From Streptomyces globosus (GTDB lineage: Bacteria; Actinomycetota; Actinomycetes; Streptomycetales; Streptomycetaceae), in NCBI RefSeq assembly GCF_003325375.1, contig NZ_CP030862.1, forward strand, positions 4,219,501 to 4,283,500: 64,000 nt of DNA, given 5' to 3'. Both the position numbers and the translations under genes were made by a program. Below are positions 18,377-25,387 of the stretch, piece after piece; position 1 is the stretch's first letter; every line of letters begins with the position of its first letter. Below the pieces are notes generated by a model. It worked only from the letters and a program-made list of their open reading frames with translations, made no database searches and was not told where the DNA came from.

Positions 18377-20050
18377 TCACAGCGGGCGGTCGCGGTCCTG
18401 CCAGTACGGGGCGCGGAGGCGGCGTTTGTACAGTTTGCCGTTGGGGTCGCGGGGCATCTCCGCGGTGAAGTCGACGGTCCTGGGGCGTTTGAAGGCCGCC
18501 AGCCGGCCGGCGCAGTGGGCGAGGATGTCGGCGGCGAGCGCCTCCCCCGGCTCGTGTCCGTCGGCGGGCTCGACGACCGCCTTGACCTCTTCGCCCCAGT
18601 CGGCGTGCGGGATGCCGAAGGCGGCGGCGTCGGCGACGGCCGGGTGGGACAGCAGGACGGACTCGATCTCCGCGGGGTAGATGTTGACCCCGCCCGAGAT
18701 GATCATGTCGATCTTGCGGTCGCGGAGGAACAGGAAGCCGTCCTCGTCGAGGACGCCGAGGTCCCCGACGGTGAAGAAGTCGCCGATGCGGCTCCCCCGG
18801 GTCTTCGCCTCGTCCCCGTGGTAGCTGAACCCGCCGGTGCTCATCTTCATGTAGACGGTGCCGACCCGCCCCGGCGGCAGCCGGTTGCCGTCGTCGTCGA
18901 AGACGGCGAGCTCGCTGATGGGCCAGGCCCTGCCGACCGTGCCCGGCTTCTTCAGCCAGTCCTCGGCCGTGGCGAACGCGCCGCCGCCCTCGCTGGCCGC
19001 GTAGTACTCCTCCACGCAGGGGCCCCACCAGTCGATCATGGCCCGTTTGACGTGGTCGGGGCAGGGCGCGGCGCCGTGGACGGCATGCCGCATGGAGCTC
19101 ACGTCGTACGCCGAGCGGACCTCCTCCGGAAGGGCGAGGAGGCGGTGGAACTGGGTGGGGACCATGTGGGTGTGGGTGCAGCGGCGGGCCTGGATCAGGC
19201 GGAGCATCTCCTGCGGCGTCCACTTGTCCATCAGCACCAGCGGGTGCCCGAGGTGCAGGGAGGCGCCGGCGAACTGGAGGACGGCCGTGTGGTAGAGCGG
19301 CGAGCAGACGAGGTGGACGTTGCCGTCGAAGGGGCGGATCCCGAAGATGCCGAGGAAGCCTCCGAGGTACGTCTCCTCCGGGGCCCGGCCGGGCAGGGGG
19401 CGGCGGATGCCGCGGGGGCGGCCGGTGGTGCCGGAGGTGTAGTTCATGACCCAGCCGAGGGTGCGGTCGGCGGGGGGTGCCGAGGGGTGGCCGTCGAGGA
19501 GTTCGGCGTACGGGCGGAAGCCGGGCACCGCCCCGACGGCGTAGCGGTGGCTCGCGGGGAGGCCGGCCTCGTCGGCGGCGGCCGCGGCGGCGGCCGCGAA
19601 GCGCTCGTGGGCGAGGAGGACCTTGGCGCCGGAGTCGGCGGTGATCCAGGCGATCTCGGGCCCGACGAGGTGGTGGTTGACGGGGACGAGGTAGAAGCCG
19701 GCCTGGGAGGCGGCGAGGTAGGCGGTGAGGAACTCGGGGCCGTTCGGCAGGACGGCGGCGAAGGCGTCGCCGCGGGCGAGGCCGGCGGCGCGCAGGCCGT
19801 GGACGAGCCGGTTGGCGTCCGCGTGGAGCCGGCCGGCGGTCCACTCCTCGCCGCCGGGGGCGACCAGGACGGTCCGCGCGGGGTCGGCCGCGGCCTGCGC
19901 CCAGAAGCCGTTCGGGAGCGGGGGCCGGGCCTCGGGCTGGGCCTGGGACTGGGCCTGGGGCTGGGGCTGGAGTCGGGGCCGGGGCCCGGACCGGGGCCGG
20001 GTCCGCGGCCGCTCGCCGCCGGTGTCGCTCGGGCTGCTCACGCTGCACAC
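18377..20050 (-). CDS. Acyl-CoA synthetase (FadD4-like) with low-complexity N-terminus
   Basis: A 557-residue ligase (GTG 20050), or 554 residues from GTG 20041. AGGAGGT abuts the first GTG, while the second lies about ten bases from AGGAGG, so the second start is more likely. After a proline/glutamine-rich N-terminal segment of about 30 residues (RLQPQPQAQSQAQPEARP) the usual domains follow: GWVMNYTSGTTGRPRGIRRP, APCPDHVKRAMIDWWGPCVE, EEYYAASEGGGAF, GDFFTVGDLGVLDEDGFLFL, KIDMIISGGVNIYPAEIE and the catalytic lysine PNGKLYKRRL. The overall pattern is that of mycobacterial FadD4-like proteins. Only 17 bases separate it from the nitronate-monooxygenase-family gene upstream, so the two form an operon behind the shared operator at 21218. 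Confidence 0.85.
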   Translation of the reverse strand: MCSVSSPSDTGGERPRTRPRSGPRPRLQPQPQAQSQAQPEARPPLPNGFWAQAAADPARTVLVAPGGEEWTAGRLHADANRLVHGLRAAGLARGDAFAAVLPNGPEFLTAYLAASQAGFYLVPVNHHLVGPEIAWITADSGAKVLLAHERFAAAAAAAADEAGLPASHRYAVGAVPGFRPYAELLDGHPSAPPADRTLGWVMNYTSGTTGRPRGIRRPLPGRAPEETYLGGFLGIFGIRPFDGNVHLVCSPLYHTAVLQFAGASLHLGHPLVLMDKWTPQEMLRLIQARRCTHTHMVPTQFHRLLALPEEVRSAYDVSSMRHAVHGAAPCPDHVKRAMIDWWGPCVEEYYAASEGGGAFATAEDWLKKPGTVGRAWPISELAVFDDDGNRLPPGRVGTVYMKMSTGGFSYHGDEAKTRGSRIGDFFTVGDLGVLDEDGFLFLRDRKIDMIISGGVNIYPAEIESVLLSHPAVADAAAFGIPHADWGEEVKAVVEPADGHEPGEALAADILAHCAGRLAAFKRPRTVDFTAEMPRDPNGKLYKRRLRAPYWQDRDRPL

Positions 20051-20067
20051 ACCTCCTTCGACGGTTG

Positions 20068-21174
20068 TCAGGCTCGGCCGGCGATCCGGTTGATGCGGTC
20101 GACGGCCTTCTCGAAGCCGCGGGTGAGGTCGTCGACGACGGCCTGGACGCTGCGCTCGCTGGTCATCCGGCCGACGATCTGCCCGACGGGGGTGCCGAGC
20201 AGCGGCTGGACCTCGTACTTCTGGATGCGGGAGAGGGCCTCGGCGACGAGCAGGCCCTGCAGGGGCATGGGCAGGGCGCCGGGACCGTCCGGGTCGTCCC
20301 AGGCGTCGGTCCAGGCGGTGCGCAGCTGGCGGGCCGGCTTGCCGGTGAGGGCGCGGGAGCGGACGGTGTCGCCGGAGCCGGCGGCGAGGAGCCTGCGGGT
20401 GAGGGCGCGGGAGTGCAGGTCGGCTTCGGTGGTGGTCAGCCAGAGGGAGCCGAGCCAGACGCCCTGGGCGCCGAGGGCGAGGCCGGCGGCGATCTGCTCG
20501 CCGCTGCCGATGCCGCCGGCGGCGAGGACGGGCAGCGGGGCCACGGCTTCGGCGATCTCGGGGACGAGGACCATGGTGGCGATCTCGCCGGTGTGGCCGC
20601 CGGCCTCGTACCCCTGGGCGACGACGATGTCGATGCCGGCGTCGGCATGCCGGCGGGCGTGCTTGGCGCTGCCGGCGAGCGCTGCGGTGAGGACGCCGCG
20701 GGCGCGGGCGCGGGCGATGACGTCGGCCGGCGGGGAACCGAGGGCGTTCGCCAGGAGTTTGACGGGGTAGTCGAAGGCGACGTCGAGCTGGCTGCGGGCG
20801 ACCTGCTCCATCCAGCCGGTGATCCGCCAGCCGGAGGCCTCGCCCTCGGGCAGTTCGGGGACGTGGTGCCTGGCGAGGGTGTCGCGGACGAAGGCGCGGT
20901 GCCGGGCCGGGATCATCGCCTCGATCTCGGCCTCGCCGATGCCGTCGACGGCCTTGGCGGCGGGCATGACGACGTCGAGGCCGTAGGGCCGGCCGCCCGT
21001 GTGGGCGTCCAGCCAGTCGAGGTCGCGCCGCAGGTCGTCGGGGGAGGTGTAGCGCACCGCGCCGAGCACGCCGAATCCGCCGGCGCGGGTGAGGGCCGCC
21101 GCGACGGCGGGGAAGGGCGTGAAGCCGAAGAGGGCGTACGAGACTCCCAGCTGTTTGCTCAGCTCCGTCTGCAT
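20068..21174 (-). CDS. Nitronate monooxygenase-family flavoprotein
   Basis: A 368-residue FMN-dependent TIM-barrel protein of the 2-nitropropane dioxygenase/NMO family. It has GVSYALFGFTPFPAVAAAL at the start, VVAQGYEAGGHTGEIATMVL and LAAGGIGSGEQIAAGLALGA (phosphate/FMN-binding loops). In mycobacterial steroid catabolism a protein of this family (IpdC) acts in C/D-ring degradation, so a steroid role is possible here; generic nitronate detoxification is the alternative. The start is ATG 21174; ATG 21186 is also in frame. It leads the operon containing the FadD4-like ligase. The shared palindrome lies 44-60 bases upstream. Confidence 0.8.
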   Translation of the reverse strand: MQTELSKQLGVSYALFGFTPFPAVAAALTRAGGFGVLGAVRYTSPDDLRRDLDWLDAHTGGRPYGLDVVMPAAKAVDGIGEAEIEAMIPARHRAFVRDTLARHHVPELPEGEASGWRITGWMEQVARSQLDVAFDYPVKLLANALGSPPADVIARARARGVLTAALAGSAKHARRHADAGIDIVVAQGYEAGGHTGEIATMVLVPEIAEAVAPLPVLAAGGIGSGEQIAAGLALGAQGVWLGSLWLTTTEADLHSRALTRRLLAAGSGDTVRSRALTGKPARQLRTAWTDAWDDPDGPGALPMPLQGLLVAEALSRIQKYEVQPLLGTPVGQIVGRMTSERSVQAVVDDLTRGFEKAVDRINRIAGRA

Positions 21175-21217
21175 GGTCGGCAGCATGCCGCAGCGCGGCG
21201 GCCTGCGGAAGACATTT

Positions 21218-21234
21218 TCTGATGCTGCGTCAGA
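21218..21234. promoter_or_regulatory. Shared palindromic operator, copy 4 (NMO-fadD operon)
   Basis: TCTGATGCTGCGTCAGA: half-sites TCTGA/TCAGA around seven bases, nearly identical to copy 1 at 4563. It lies between the NMO-family gene (start 21174) and the divergent serine hydrolase gene (start 21321); the NMO operon is the nearer target. Confidence 0.65.
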
Positions 21235-21320
21235 TTCTTTGCGGGGGTGTGCGTGCGGCCCCCGCGCCCCGTGCGGGCAGATACTTCGAGAGGCCGAGGG
21301 GCCGGACGGGAGGCCAGGCG

Positions 21321-23201
21321 ATGGAGGCACACACGGGGGCCGGGAGCGGCACGGCACCGCACGGCTCGGGAGGGGAGCGCGGGGGCACAGCGCCGCCGGG
21401 ACCGGGCGCCGGGGGCGGGCCCGCCCTGAGCCGGCGGCGGCTCGGCGGCCGGCTGCTCGCCCTCGGCGGCGTCCTGCTCCTGCACGGCGCGCTGCCCGGG
21501 GCCGCGGGGGCCGCGGGCAGCCCGGCGGAGCGGCGCGCCCTCCAGGGGCTGCGGCTGCGCTACGGCCCGGCCCGCCGGGCCGGCCTCGTCGAGCGGCACC
21601 TGGAAGACGCGGCGCAGGAGGCGGCTCGGTTCCTCGGCCCCTCCCCCGAGCACCCGTACTACGCCGGCGCCGTCGTCCTCGCGGGCCGGGGCCGGACCGT
21701 CGCCCTGCACCGGGCGATGGGCCACGCCGTCCGGTACGCCGACTACGACGGCCGGACCGACACCGTCCGCGAGCTGCCGCCGCAGGAGCGGATCCCGATG
21801 GCGGAGGACACCGTCTTCGACCTGGCCTCCCTCACCAAGCTGTTCACCTCGCTGCTCGCCGCGCAGCAGATGGAGCGCGGCCGGCTGGAGCTGGAGGCGC
21901 CCGTCCACCGCTACCTGCCCGAGTTCACCGGCGGCGGCAAGGAGCTGATCACCGTCCGGCAGCTGCTCACGCACACCTCGGGGCTGCGCTCCTGGGCGCC
22001 GCTCTACCAGGAGCCCACCCGGGAGGGGCAGTTGAGGCTGCTGTGGTCCGTTCGTCCGCAGGAGCCGCCGGGCAGCGTGTACCGCTACTCCGACCTGAAC
22101 CTCCTCACCCTCCAGCTGCTCGTCGAGCGGGTCACCGGCCGCCCCCTCGACGTCCTCCTCCACGAGGAGATCACCGGCCCGCTCGGCATGCACCGCACCC
22201 GCTTCAACCCGCCGCGCTCCTGGCGCCGCTCCACGGCCGCGACCGAGGTGGAGCGGCCCCCGTGGTCCGGCCTGGACCGCGGCCTGGTCTGGGGCGAGGT
22301 GCACGACGAGAACGCCCACGCCCTCGGCGGCACCGCCGGCCACGCCGGAGTCTTCGGCACCGCCTGGGACCTGGCCGTCCTCGCCCGCACCCTCCTGGAC
22401 GGCGGTGCGTACGCCGGCCGGCGCATCCTGCGCCCGGCCTCCGTCGAACTGCTCTTCACCGACTTCAACACCGCCTTCCCGGGCAACGACCACGGCCTCG
22501 GCTTCGAGCTGTACCAGCACTGGTACATGGGTGCGATGGCCACGCCGCACTCCGCCGGGCACACCGGTTTCACCGGCACCTCCCTGGTCCTGGACCCGTC
22601 CACGGACTCGTTCCTGGTCCTGCTCGGCAATTCGGTGCACCCGGTCCGGACGTGGCGGGCGGGCAGCGCACCGCGCGTCGCGGTCGGCAACCGCTTCGCC
22701 CGCGCCGTCCCCGTCCGCACCCGGCACGGCGGCCCCGCCTGGTACTCGGGGATGGAACCCGGCGCCTCCGGCACGCTGGCCCTGCCCCCGCTGACGCCGG
22801 CGACGGGCTCGGCTCGGCTGCGCTGCGCCGTGTGGTGGGACACCGTGCCGGGGGAGGGCTTCCTGCACGTGGAGGCGTCCGCGGACGGCCGGGCGTGGGA
22901 GCCGCTGCCGTTCAGCACGGTCCGCGCGACGGGCGGGACCGCCGAGGAGTGGCCGCAGGGCCGCGTCGACGGCTGGTCGGGCCGCATCTGGCACCGCCTC
23001 GAGGCCCCGCTCGGCGCCGCGTGGGCGGGGCGGCCGGTCCGGCTCCGCTTCCGCCACGAGGCGACCGGCCGCTACGTCGGCCGCGGGGTGTACGTGGACG
23101 TCGTACGGGTGTCGGAGCCGGCCCGGCTGCTGTTCGCGGAGGACCGCCCGGCCGACGCGGCCGGCATCGAGGCAGCCGGCTGGAGCCGCTCCGCCGACTG
23201 A
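21321..23201 (+). CDS. Exported serine hydrolase, beta-lactamase (class C) family
   Basis: A 626-residue protein. A probable Tat signal lies at residues 25-60 (LSRRRLGGRLLALGG, hydrophobic run, then AxA). The penicillin-binding/class C fold follows, with the nucleophile motif SLTK (FDLASLTKLFTSLL), a YSDLN motif in the YxN position and HTGFTG in the KTG position. The last 150 residues form an extra beta-rich domain (LRCAVWWDTVPGEGFLHVEA, then VRLRFRHEATGRYVG), likely sugar- or ligand-binding. It is probably an extracytoplasmic esterase, D-aminopeptidase or amidase rather than a true beta-lactamase. ATG 21321 has GGGAGG seven bases upstream; longer starts are in frame but lack a ribosome site. 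Confidence 0.8.
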   Translation: MEAHTGAGSGTAPHGSGGERGGTAPPGPGAGGGPALSRRRLGGRLLALGGVLLLHGALPGAAGAAGSPAERRALQGLRLRYGPARRAGLVERHLEDAAQEAARFLGPSPEHPYYAGAVVLAGRGRTVALHRAMGHAVRYADYDGRTDTVRELPPQERIPMAEDTVFDLASLTKLFTSLLAAQQMERGRLELEAPVHRYLPEFTGGGKELITVRQLLTHTSGLRSWAPLYQEPTREGQLRLLWSVRPQEPPGSVYRYSDLNLLTLQLLVERVTGRPLDVLLHEEITGPLGMHRTRFNPPRSWRRSTAATEVERPPWSGLDRGLVWGEVHDENAHALGGTAGHAGVFGTAWDLAVLARTLLDGGAYAGRRILRPASVELLFTDFNTAFPGNDHGLGFELYQHWYMGAMATPHSAGHTGFTGTSLVLDPSTDSFLVLLGNSVHPVRTWRAGSAPRVAVGNRFARAVPVRTRHGGPAWYSGMEPGASGTLALPPLTPATGSARLRCAVWWDTVPGEGFLHVEASADGRAWEPLPFSTVRATGGTAEEWPQGRVDGWSGRIWHRLEAPLGAAWAGRPVRLRFRHEATGRYVGRGVYVDVVRVSEPARLLFAEDRPADAAGIEAAGWSRSAD

Positions 23202-23254
23202 CCCGGCCCGCCCGCCGCCGCCCGCCCGCCGCCGCCCGCCCGCCGGCCGGGCCC

Positions 23255-23302
23255 TCAGGCGGGCGGCCCGTCAGGCGGGCGGGCCGTCAGGCGGGCGGGC
23301 CC
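23255..23302. repeat. Three tandem 16-bp repeats at a convergent junction
   Basis: Units at 23255-23270, 23271-23286 and 23287-23302, each beginning TCAGGCGGGCGG. The last unit contains the stop codon and final residues (PPGPPA) of the leftward gene. A further CCGCCC-rich imperfect repeat precedes them (about 23205-23250). Each unit carries a reverse-strand stop, so unit loss or gain would move the C-terminus by small steps. Confidence 0.7.
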
Positions 23303-24204
23303 GGCGGGAACGGGATGTCGGCGAGGAGCGGGAGGACCTGCTCCTCCTCGTAGTCGAGGTGGGCCGTCAGCTCCCGGCTCAGCCGCGCCAGTTCGGTGCG
23401 GAAGCGGTCGGGGTCGGCCGTCGCGGCGTCCGCGAGCAGCAGGCCGAGCTCCTGCTGGATCCGGGCGACGGTGCGGTGTTCGGCGGCGAGCCGTGCGAAG
23501 GCGTCCTCCAGGTGGGGGTGGGCGGCGGCGAGCGCGGGGAAGACGTGCGCGTCCTCGCCCTGGTGGTGGAATTCGAGGGCCTGGCAGAAGGCCAGGCAGT
23601 GCTGGCGGATCTGCAGGCCCAGGCCGGGCGCGGCAGGCGGTGCCGCGGCTTCGCGGGCGGCCTGCGCGCGGGCGGCGAAGAGCGCCTCCGTCTCGGCGCG
23701 GACGTGCCGCAGCTGTCCCCGCAGCCACACGTGCACCTCCAGGAGCTTGTCGGCGAGGGTGCGGACCTCCGCCGGCCCCTCCCCCGGTGCCGGATCGGAG
23801 CGCTGGAGCACCACGACCGGCAGGGTGCGCGAGGTGCGGTCCTGGTAGTCGGCGTAGCCGGGCTCGGCGGCCGCGGCGTACGCGAACAGCCGGTCGCGGT
23901 GTGCGCCTTCGGCGGGGACGGCGACGGCCTCGTACTCCTCGGTGGCGGTCTCCACGCGGACGAGGGGGTGGGCGAGCAGGTTGTGGTACCAGGCGGGGTG
24001 GCGGTCACTGCCGAGGTGGGAGCCGACGACGAGCAGGCCCTCCTCGTGCGGGATGCGGCCCAGCGGGGTGGTGTGCTGCCTGCCGGTCCTGGCGCCGGTC
24101 GTGGTGAGCAGCAGCAGGTCGCTGCCCTCGAAGGGGCCGCCGACCTTTCCGCCGTTGGCCCGGAACTCTTCGATGACCCACTGGTTGAAGTCGGTTGCGG
24201 ACAT
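23287..24204 (-). CDS. Fusion: deazaflavin-dependent nitroreductase domain + hemerythrin-like domain
   Basis: A 305-residue protein with two domains. Residues 1-145 match the F420 (deazaflavin)-dependent nitroreductase (Ddn) family: LLLLTTTGARTGRQHTTPLG, VVGSHLGSDRHPAWYHNLLA, TEEYEAVAVPAEGAHRD and TSRTLPVVVLQ. Residues 155-300 are a four-helix hemerythrin/HHE domain with the expected iron ligands spread over helices (QHCLAFCQALEFHHQGEDAHVF, EHRTVARIQ, HLDYEEEQVLPLL). The combination suggests a redox or nitric-oxide/oxygen-related role, but the substrate is unknown. The start is ATG 24204. A candidate promoter, a small reading frame and a hairpin lie in the 460-base leader upstream. A stand-alone Ddn-type gene occurs at 26655. 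Confidence 0.8.
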   Translation of the reverse strand: MSATDFNQWVIEEFRANGGKVGGPFEGSDLLLLTTTGARTGRQHTTPLGRIPHEEGLLVVGSHLGSDRHPAWYHNLLAHPLVRVETATEEYEAVAVPAEGAHRDRLFAYAAAAEPGYADYQDRTSRTLPVVVLQRSDPAPGEGPAEVRTLADKLLEVHVWLRGQLRHVRAETEALFAARAQAAREAAAPPAAPGLGLQIRQHCLAFCQALEFHHQGEDAHVFPALAAAHPHLEDAFARLAAEHRTVARIQQELGLLLADAATADPDRFRTELARLSRELTAHLDYEEEQVLPLLADIPFPPGPPA

Positions 24205-24294
24205 GGGGAGTCGGTTCTCCTGGATCGTGGGCGCGCGCGGGGGCGCGGTACGGAGGCGGCGGGACCCCTCGCAGGGCCCGGCCGCGGCCCGTCG

Positions 24295-24328
24295 GCCCCC
24301 GCACACCGGAAGGCGGGTGTGCGGGGGC
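24295..24328. terminator. Strong hairpin in the leader of the nitroreductase-hemerythrin gene
   Basis: A 13-bp perfect stem (GCCCCCGCACACC at 24295-24307 with GGTGTGCGGGGGC at 24316-24328) and an eight-base loop. It may end transcription from the TetR gene (stop 24665) or act as an attenuator between the promoter at 24597-24626 and the gene starting at 24204. No clear U-tract follows on the leftward strand. Confidence 0.5.
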
Positions 24329-24397
24329 GGACGGGGCGGGGATGGCGGGGGCGCGGGCAGGGTGCCGGGCCGGGCGCGGGATGCGGGCGCCGGGTGC

Positions 24398-24514
24398 TCA
24401 GAGGCCGGCTGCCGGCGCCGCGGAGGGCGCGGGGGTACGGTCGCGCGCCGGGGTGCCTGCCGTGTGCACGGCGCGGCGGGGCCGGTACGGGCGGCCTGCG
24501 GTGGGAGGACTCAT
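24398..24514 (-). CDS. Candidate small ORF (38 aa) in leader region
   Basis: An ATG-to-TGA frame of 38 codons (MSPPTAGRPYRPRRAV, then a threonine/proline/alanine-rich end) with AGGA about six bases upstream. It sits between a good promoter-like sequence and the hairpin preceding the nitroreductase-hemerythrin gene. It is basic and has no recognisable family. The composition could be fortuitous in GC-rich DNA. Confidence 0.3.
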   Translation of the reverse strand: MSPPTAGRPYRPRRAVHTAGTPARDRTPAPSAAPAAGL

Positions 24515-24596
24515 GCGGTGTCCTGGGGAAACGGGTGGTCGCCCGATCGCCGGCCGGCCCACTGCTCTGTGGCCGGCGCCACGCGCCACGGACGAC

Positions 24597-24626
24597 ATTA
24601 GAACGATCATCCGCCCGGGTTGTCAA
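24597..24626 (-). promoter_or_regulatory. Candidate vegetative promoter (leftward)
   Basis: On the minus strand TTGACA (24626-24621) and TCTAAT (24602-24597) are separated by 18 bases. This is one of the least GC-rich spots in the area. It would transcribe the small frame and the nitroreductase-hemerythrin gene. Confidence 0.5.
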
Positions 24627-24664
24627 CGTCCGGAGCCGCCGGGAGCGCCCGCGGGAGCAGGGCC

Positions 24665-25291
24665 TCAGGCCAGCGCCGCGTCGAGCATCCGGCGCGACGC
24701 GTCGGCCAGTTCGGCCGGGTCGGGCTCCGGCCGGGAGCGGGCGAGGGCGCCCGCGAGCCGGTCGTAGAGGAGTCCGTCCATCCAGGCGACCAGGAGTTCC
24801 GCGGCCTCCCGGGGCCGGGGCGCGCCGAGCGCCGCGAGGACCTCTGCGGCCTTCGCGCGCGGCACCTCGCCGGCGCGGTGGAAGTCGGTCTCCAGCTCGG
24901 GGTTGCGGGCCGCCTCCAGGCTCAGTTCGAAGCGGGCGAGCTGCCGCGCGCGCCCCTCGGTCAGCCATCGGTGGAGGGCGGCGGCCATGGCTGCGGCGAC
25001 CGCCTCCCGGTCAGGGACCCCGCCGCGGCCGTCCGCCCCGCCTGCGGTCAGGGAGGTCCGGTCGATGTCCTCGACGTCGAGTTCGGCGAGGCGCTGGTAG
25101 CAGGCGCCGATCAGGGCGGTCCGGGTGCGGAGGTAGTACGAGGTGCTGCCCGCGGGGAGGCCTGCGGCGGCGTCGACGGCACGGTGGGTCAGTCCGCGCA
25201 GGCCGGCTGCGGCGACGAGGCCGATCGCGGTGTCCGCGATGAGGGTGCGGCGGTCGGGCCGGGCGGTGCTGCGGTCTGCGGGGCTGGACAT
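24665..25291 (-). CDS. TetR-family repressor, divergent from flavin monooxygenase
   Basis: A 208-residue TetR-type regulator. The N-terminal helix-turn-helix is at about residues 14-60 (LIADTAIGLVAAAGLRGLTHRAVDA in the first helices, with recognition segment AGLPAGSTSYYLRTRTAL). The rest is an all-helical ligand domain with an arginine-rich LARFELSLEAARNPEL helix. It is divergent from the FAD monooxygenase gene. Two CTCTAC/GTAGAG inverted repeats fill the intergenic region, so it very likely represses both itself and the monooxygenase. The first palindrome ends only five bases from its own ATG at 25291. Confidence 0.85.
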   Translation of the reverse strand: MSSPADRSTARPDRRTLIADTAIGLVAAAGLRGLTHRAVDAAAGLPAGSTSYYLRTRTALIGACYQRLAELDVEDIDRTSLTAGGADGRGGVPDREAVAAAMAAALHRWLTEGRARQLARFELSLEAARNPELETDFHRAGEVPRAKAAEVLAALGAPRPREAAELLVAWMDGLLYDRLAGALARSRPEPDPAELADASRRMLDAALA

Positions 25292-25296
25292 GCCGC

Positions 25297-25316
25297 CACT
25301 CTACAGCTGTAGAGTG
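25297..25316. promoter_or_regulatory. TetR operator O1 (perfect 20-bp palindrome)
   Basis: CACTCTACAGCTGTAGAGTG is fully self-complementary. It begins five bases upstream of the tetR-type gene start and shares the CTCTAC half-site with O2. Confidence 0.8.
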
Positions 25317-25325
25317 AAGACTGTG

Positions 25326-25343
25326 CCTCTACGGATGTAGAGG
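25326..25343. promoter_or_regulatory. TetR operator O2 (18-bp inverted repeat)
   Basis: CCTCTACGGATGTAGAGG has seven-base arms around GGAT. It lies about 28 bases from O1 centre to centre and 44 bases before the monooxygenase start, consistent with cooperative control of the divergent promoters. Confidence 0.75.
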
Positions 25344-25387
25344 GCATGCCCAGTGGATCGCACCGTCGAGGAATCGGGAGGGACGCC

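Noticed and set aside
15605..20770. Very long plus-strand open frame (about 1700 codons)
   Set aside because: It is antisense to the ligase, antiporter, second ligase and NMO genes, which all have clear motifs. The frame is open only because of high GC bias.
21321..23201. True beta-lactamase
   Set aside because: The protein has the class C fold motifs but is much longer than AmpC, has an extra C-terminal domain and lies with no ampR-type regulator. A general serine hydrolase is safer.
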